Assembly: GCA_900767375.1 (NCBI GenBank)
Contig: CAAFYX010000095.1
Span: forward strand, 1 to 18,958
DNA: 18,958 bases
Source of the DNA: Rikenellaceae bacterium
GTDB taxonomy: Bacteria; Bacteroidota; Bacteroidia; Bacteroidales; UBA932
Reading direction: 5' to 3'
The notes beneath the pieces were generated by a model, which ran no database searches, was not told where the DNA came from, and saw only the letters and a list, made by a program, of their open reading frames with translations. Shown here piece after piece: positions 16,763 to 18,958 of the stretch. Made by a program: the position numbers and the translations under genes. Every line of letters begins with the position of its first letter. The stretch's first letter is position 1.

Positions 16763-17236
16763 ATGACCAATAAAGAACTCAGCATCCACTATATCGAGTA
16801 TTCTTCTGTCGACGAGATGGAACCCGCCGACAGGGAGCTCTGCCAGGCGGCCATCGAGGCCATTGACGGCGCGTACGCGATTTATTCCCACTTCTATGTG
16901 GGAGCGGCTGTCAGGCTCTCCGATGGCAGCATTGTCAAAGGGGCGAACCAGGAGAACGCGGCGTATCCGTCAGGATTGTGCGCAGAGCGCACTGCAATGT
17001 TCGCGGCGAGCGCGATGCACCCGGAGCTAGAGCTGACCAGCATAGCCATCGCAGCGCGCCAGAACGGGGTTCTCTGCCCGGAACCGGCCGCCCCATGCGG
17101 AGCCTGCCGGCAGGTCATGGCCCAGTACCAGACCAAGTCCGGTAAGCCGATGAGCATCCTTCTCGTCGGCTCCAGTTCCATTCTGAAGTTCTCGCGCGTT
17201 GACGACCTTCTCCCGATGATATTCAACAATATCTGA
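16763..17236 (+). CDS. cdd: Cytidine deaminase
   Basis: Zinc enzyme that deaminates cytidine and deoxycytidine to uridine and deoxyuridine in pyrimidine salvage. At 157 residues it fits the homotetrameric class. The active-site motif is CAERTA, with Zn ligand Cys73 and proton-shuttle Glu75. PCGACRQ supplies the other two Zn ligands, Cys112 and Cys115. YSHFYVGAAV and NQENAAYPSGL are the substrate-binding stretches. The ATG at 16763 is kept because the N-terminal residues (ELSIHYIEY) fit Bacteroidota homologues. The transcript would then be nearly leaderless given the promoter at 16725-16755. It is divergent from the 5'-nucleotidase and ends 7 nt before the convergent msrA stop. Confidence 0.95.
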   Translation: MTNKELSIHYIEYSSVDEMEPADRELCQAAIEAIDGAYAIYSHFYVGAAVRLSDGSIVKGANQENAAYPSGLCAERTAMFAASAMHPELELTSIAIAARQNGVLCPEPAAPCGACRQVMAQYQTKSGKPMSILLVGSSSILKFSRVDDLLPMIFNNI

Positions 17237-17243
17237 TCCCGCC

Positions 17244-17747
17244 CTACAGATCCTCGAACACTGCCGGACTGAGATGGCAATATCCCCCGGGATTCTTGTC
17301 AAGATAATCCTGATGATATTCCTCGGCCGTGTAGAACCTTTCCATAGGGCCGGCCTCCACCATCAATGGTTCACTATAGCCTGAACTGATTTCATCCATC
17401 ACTTCTTTCACCGTAGCAGCATCGGCGGGATCTGTGTAATATATACCAGTGCGATAGCGCGTTCCTTCATCCTCCCCCTGCTTGTTCAGTGATGTCGGGT
17501 CGATTATTCGGAAATACAGTTTAAGAAGCTTCTCAAGCGGAGCGACTGATTTGTCATACTCCACTTTCACGCATTCAGCGTACCCGGTAGTGTCGGTATA
17601 GACCTCCTTGTATGATGGGTTGATAATATCAGGGTTGCCGTTCACGAATCCTACCACGGTGCCCGTGACCCCGTTGATACGCTTGAAGTATTTCTGTGCG
17701 CCCCAGAAGCAGCCTGCGGCGAGATAGATTGTTCCGTTGTTTTCCAT
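17244..17747 (-). CDS. msrA: Peptide-methionine (S)-S-oxide reductase
   Basis: Repairs oxidised methionine by reducing methionine-S-sulfoxide. The product has 167 residues and no export signal, so it is cytosolic. The catalytic motif GCFWG carries Cys13. GYAECVKVEYD, FFRIIDPTSLNKQGEDEGTR-like text (here YFRIIDPTSLNKQ) and RTGIYY are typical family stretches. A C-terminal Cys in GGYCHLSP may be the resolving Cys. No MsrB domain is fused. A longer frame starts at TTG 17769-17771, which lies inside a TATATTTG promoter element, so ATG 17745-17747 (MENNGTIYLAAG) is chosen. Confidence 0.95.
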   Translation of the reverse strand: MENNGTIYLAAGCFWGAQKYFKRINGVTGTVVGFVNGNPDIINPSYKEVYTDTTGYAECVKVEYDKSVAPLEKLLKLYFRIIDPTSLNKQGEDEGTRYRTGIYYTDPADAATVKEVMDEISSGYSEPLMVEAGPMERFYTAEEYHQDYLDKNPGGYCHLSPAVFEDL

Positions 17748-17768
17748 TGATGTAGATTTTGTCAGCCA

Positions 17769-17776
17769 CAAATATA
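17769..17776 (-). promoter_or_regulatory. Predicted -7 promoter element of msrA
   Basis: The minus strand reads TATATTTG, an exact TAnnTTTG match, ending 21 nt before the ATG at 17747. No -33 TTTG is present at 19-bp spacing. Confidence 0.5.
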
Positions 17777-18068
17777 ATGAACTTTACGGCAAAGGGAATA
17801 CGCACAGTGGCTTAATGAAATCAAGTCACGCCACCGTAGTGCCCAGATCAAGGCAGCAGTAAAGGTAAATGCCGGGCAGTTGCTTTTCAATTGGCAGTTG
17901 GGAAGGGATCTTGTAACTCGTAAGGCCGAGGAAAAATGGGGTGCCTGAGTTGTGGAACAAGTCAGTCTGGATTTACAAGCTGCATTCCCGGAGTCAAAGG
18001 GATTCATCCCGTCAAATCTTTGGCGTATGAAGCAGTGGTATCTGTTCTATGCCAGGTCCGCAGAAAAA

Positions 18069-18087
18069 CTCGCCCAACTTGGGCGAG
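18069..18087. repeat. Perfect 19-bp palindrome A
   Basis: Arms CTCGCCCAA and TTGGGCGAG are exact reverse complements around a single central C (18078). It lies inside the nuclease remnant, and there is no T-run after it. Confidence 0.9.
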
Positions 18088-18107
18088 AATTGCCAGCCTC
18101 CAAAAGA

Positions 18108-18126
18108 CTCCAACAGCCTGTTGGAG
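18108..18126. repeat. Perfect 19-bp palindrome B
   Basis: Arms CTCCAACAG and CTGTTGGAG are exact reverse complements around a single central C (18117). It begins exactly 20 bp after palindrome A ends and has the same arm length and the same CTC...GAG ends. Confidence 0.9.
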
Positions 18127-18200
18127 AAATTAACTTTGCCCGGAGGGCATAATCTGCCGAGGGCAATTCAATAACATAAGGTGTATCAGAAAAGATTCGC

Positions 18201-18208
18201 TATATTTG
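18201..18208 (+). promoter_or_regulatory. Possible -7 promoter element upstream of obgE
   Basis: TATATTTG matches TAnnTTTG but ends 165 nt before the obgE ATG. A transcript from here would carry a long leader containing the 10-bp palindrome CCTGATCAGG (18222-18231) and both 31-bp inverted repeats. I found no closer TAnnTTTG on the plus strand. Confidence 0.4.
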
Positions 18209-18274
18209 CAAGTCGTAAGACCCTGATCAGGTTTACAAAAAGATTTCTTTAAACTGGCGGAGCAGGAATTAATT

Positions 18275-18305
18275 GAATGAACAAAAATGGCATTTTTGTT
18301 CATTC
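18275..18305. repeat. Perfect 31-bp inverted repeat upstream of obgE
   Basis: Left arm GAATGAACAAAAATG and right arm CATTTTTGTTCATTC are exact reverse complements around one central G (18290). As DNA it could be an operator for a dimeric regulator; as RNA it would form a long AU-rich hairpin. It is not a classical terminator because no T-run follows the stem. Confidence 0.85.
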
Positions 18306-18325
18306 TAGGGTGAAAAAACACACAA

Positions 18326-18356
18326 TCGTGAACAAAATCGCCGTTTTTGTTCACGA
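18326..18356. repeat. Near-perfect 31-bp inverted repeat upstream of obgE
   Basis: Left arm TCGTGAACAAAATCG and right arm CGTTTTTGTTCACGA are complementary except for one T-T mismatch three bases from the central C (18341). It shares TGAACAAAA and TTTTTGTTCA with the previous repeat. The centres are 51 bp apart and the gap between them is 20 bp. It ends 17 bp before the obgE ATG. Confidence 0.85.
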
Positions 18357-18373
18357 CAAATTACAAAACAGTT

Positions 18374-18958
18374 ATGGCCGATTCTAATTTCATAGACTAC
18401 GTAAAGATATACTGCGCTTCCGGACACGGGGGAGCCGGGTCGATGCACCTTCACAGGGCCAAGTACATTCCCAAGGGCGGTCCTGACGGCGGTGACGGAG
18501 GACGCGGCGGACATATTGTCCTCAAGGCGAATCCGCAGTTCTGGACCCTCATCCACCTGAAATACCGCAAGCACATCAAGGCCGATGACGGAGGCAAGGG
18601 GGGAGAAGCCCTGCAGCACGGCAAGAACGGCACCGACATAGTGCTGGACGTCCCGGTGGGCACCGTCGTCAAGGACGGGGAGACGGAAGAGATCCTGTTC
18701 GAAATGATGGAGCCGGGCGAGGAGAGGATACTCTGCAAAGGAGGAAAAGGAGGGTGGGGGAACGACCACTTCAAGACATCCACCAACCAGACTCCGCGAT
18801 ATGCCCAGCCCGGTGAGGACGGAGAGGAAGGCTGGTTCATCCTTGAACTGAAACTCCTCGCCGACGTGGGTCTGGTAGGATTCCCGAATGCCGGCAAATC
18901 CACGCTTCTCAGCACGATAACAGCTGCCAAACCCAAGATCGCCGATTATGCCTTCACA
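18374..18958 (+). CDS. obgE: GTPase ObgE/CgtA, 3'-truncated by window edge
   Basis: Essential ribosome-associated GTPase acting in 50S assembly and stress signalling. The first 195 residues are present. The glycine-rich Obg fold runs from about residue 5 to 160 (FIDYVKIYCASGHGGAG, GGPDGGDGGRGGHI, CKGGKGGWGNDHF). The G domain then opens with LADVGLVGFPNAGKSTLL, with P-loop GFPNAGKST at 169-177. The frame is open to the end of the window. ATG 18374 (MADSNFIDY) is the natural start and no Shine-Dalgarno is visible. Two 31-bp inverted repeats lie directly upstream. adk, often a close neighbour in the order, is 3.25 kb upstream. Confidence 0.97.
   Translation, partial: MADSNFIDYVKIYCASGHGGAGSMHLHRAKYIPKGGPDGGDGGRGGHIVLKANPQFWTLIHLKYRKHIKADDGGKGGEALQHGKNGTDIVLDVPVGTVVKDGETEEILFEMMEPGEERILCKGGKGGWGNDHFKTSTNQTPRYAQPGEDGEEGWFILELKLLADVGLVGFPNAGKSTLLSTITAAKPKIADYAFT

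Larger units (their letters stand above)
17781..18174 (+). pseudogene. Decayed DUF1016 (YhcG-type PDDEXK nuclease family) fragment
   Basis: Reading the frame of 17808 gives a recognisable DUF1016 N-terminal domain: YAQWLNEIKSR, SAQIKAAVKVN, FNWQLGRDLV, then an in-frame TGA at 17946-17948 where homologues have Gly (WGA-stop-VVEQ). The same frame continues with DLQAAFPESKGF, SNLWRMKQWYLFYARS, KLAQLGREL and LQQPVGEI. A +1 shift near 18139 is needed to reach PGGHNL (18139-18156), which corresponds to the conserved PWGHN/PWGHH motif, before a TAA at 18172-18174. No start codon suits the frame, and the C-terminal catalytic nuclease half is absent. Intact homologues are often found with mobile or defence genes, but no other such gene is visible here. 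The family call rests on remembered motif patterns. Confidence 0.75.
18175..18373 (+). other. Non-coding obgE leader region
   Basis: About 200 bp of AT-rich DNA with no credible reading frame. It contains one TATATTTG element, the palindrome CCTGATCAGG, a weak GTTTA/TAAAC stem around 18231-18255, and the two 31-bp inverted repeats. No tRNA or other RNA gene was recognised. Confidence 0.6.

Noticed and set aside
16658..16891. 78-residue N-terminal extension of the 5'-nucleotidase frame
   Set aside because: It would bury a lipoprotein signal peptide, cross a promoter element and overlap the cdd start on the other strand.
18275..18305. 31-bp inverted repeat considered as a rho-independent terminator
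   Set aside because: Stem is AT-rich with a one-base centre and lacks a trailing T-run; a second similar repeat next to it suggests another role.
18130..18354. Minus-strand frame whose peptide repeats MNKN..FVH twice
   Set aside because: The repeat is simply the translation of the two inverted repeats; the frame has no promoter and no family resemblance.
17772..18373. Possible insertion sequence or transposon between msrA and obgE
   Set aside because: No transposase frame, no matching terminal repeats at the edges and no target duplication seen; only a nuclease remnant and local palindromes.

Overview
The window looks like chromosomal DNA of a Bacteroidota member, most likely order Bacteroidales (a Rikenellaceae/Alistipes-like or Cryptobacteroides-like gut organism would fit). 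The evidence is family content: a hybrid two-component sensor of the PUL-regulator type, DUF4954, DUF1573, DUF5683 and a helix-hairpin-helix barrel protein. Start codons also lack Shine-Dalgarno sequences and are often preceded by the Bacteroidota -7 element TAnnTTTG. I saw no IS element, CRISPR array, tRNA or rRNA.

Layout. 1-3046: 3' two thirds of a hybrid two-component regulator (+), its 5' end outside the window. 3027-6055: a two-gene minus-strand operon, DUF4954 then DUF1573, coupled by a GTGA overlap. 6123-6821: monofunctional peptidoglycan glycosyltransferase mtgA (+), convergent with a lipid kinase (6818-7768, -). 7859-12179: a compact plus-strand operon parA-parB-DUF5683-mltD (chromosome partition plus cell-wall remodelling), ended by an intrinsic terminator that lies inside the convergent next gene. 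12169-13851: a GC-rich helix-hairpin-helix/outer-membrane-barrel protein (-). 13983-15119: hpt-adk (+). 15116-16657: a lipoprotein 5'-nucleotidase (-). 16763-17236: cdd (+). 17244-17747: msrA (-). 17781-18174: a decayed DUF1016 (YhcG-type PDDEXK nuclease) fragment. 18374-end: 5' part of obgE (+).

Several genes share themes. mtgA, mltD and parAB serve envelope growth and chromosome segregation. hpt, adk, the 5'-nucleotidase and cdd serve purine and pyrimidine salvage. From memory, hpt, adk and obgE are often close together in Bacteroidales; here the nucleotidase, cdd, msrA and the nuclease remnant lie between adk and obgE.

The least explained stretch is 18069-18356. It holds two perfect 19-bp palindromes inside the nuclease remnant, then two 31-bp inverted repeats with a shared TGAACAAAA/TTTTTGTTCA core just upstream of obgE. 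All four have a single unpaired central base, and each pair is separated by exactly 20 bp. Other points are an internal duplication in the DUF5683 protein, four tail-to-tail gene overlaps, and several genes whose longest reading frame starts at a TTG inside a promoter element, so a shorter start is preferred.
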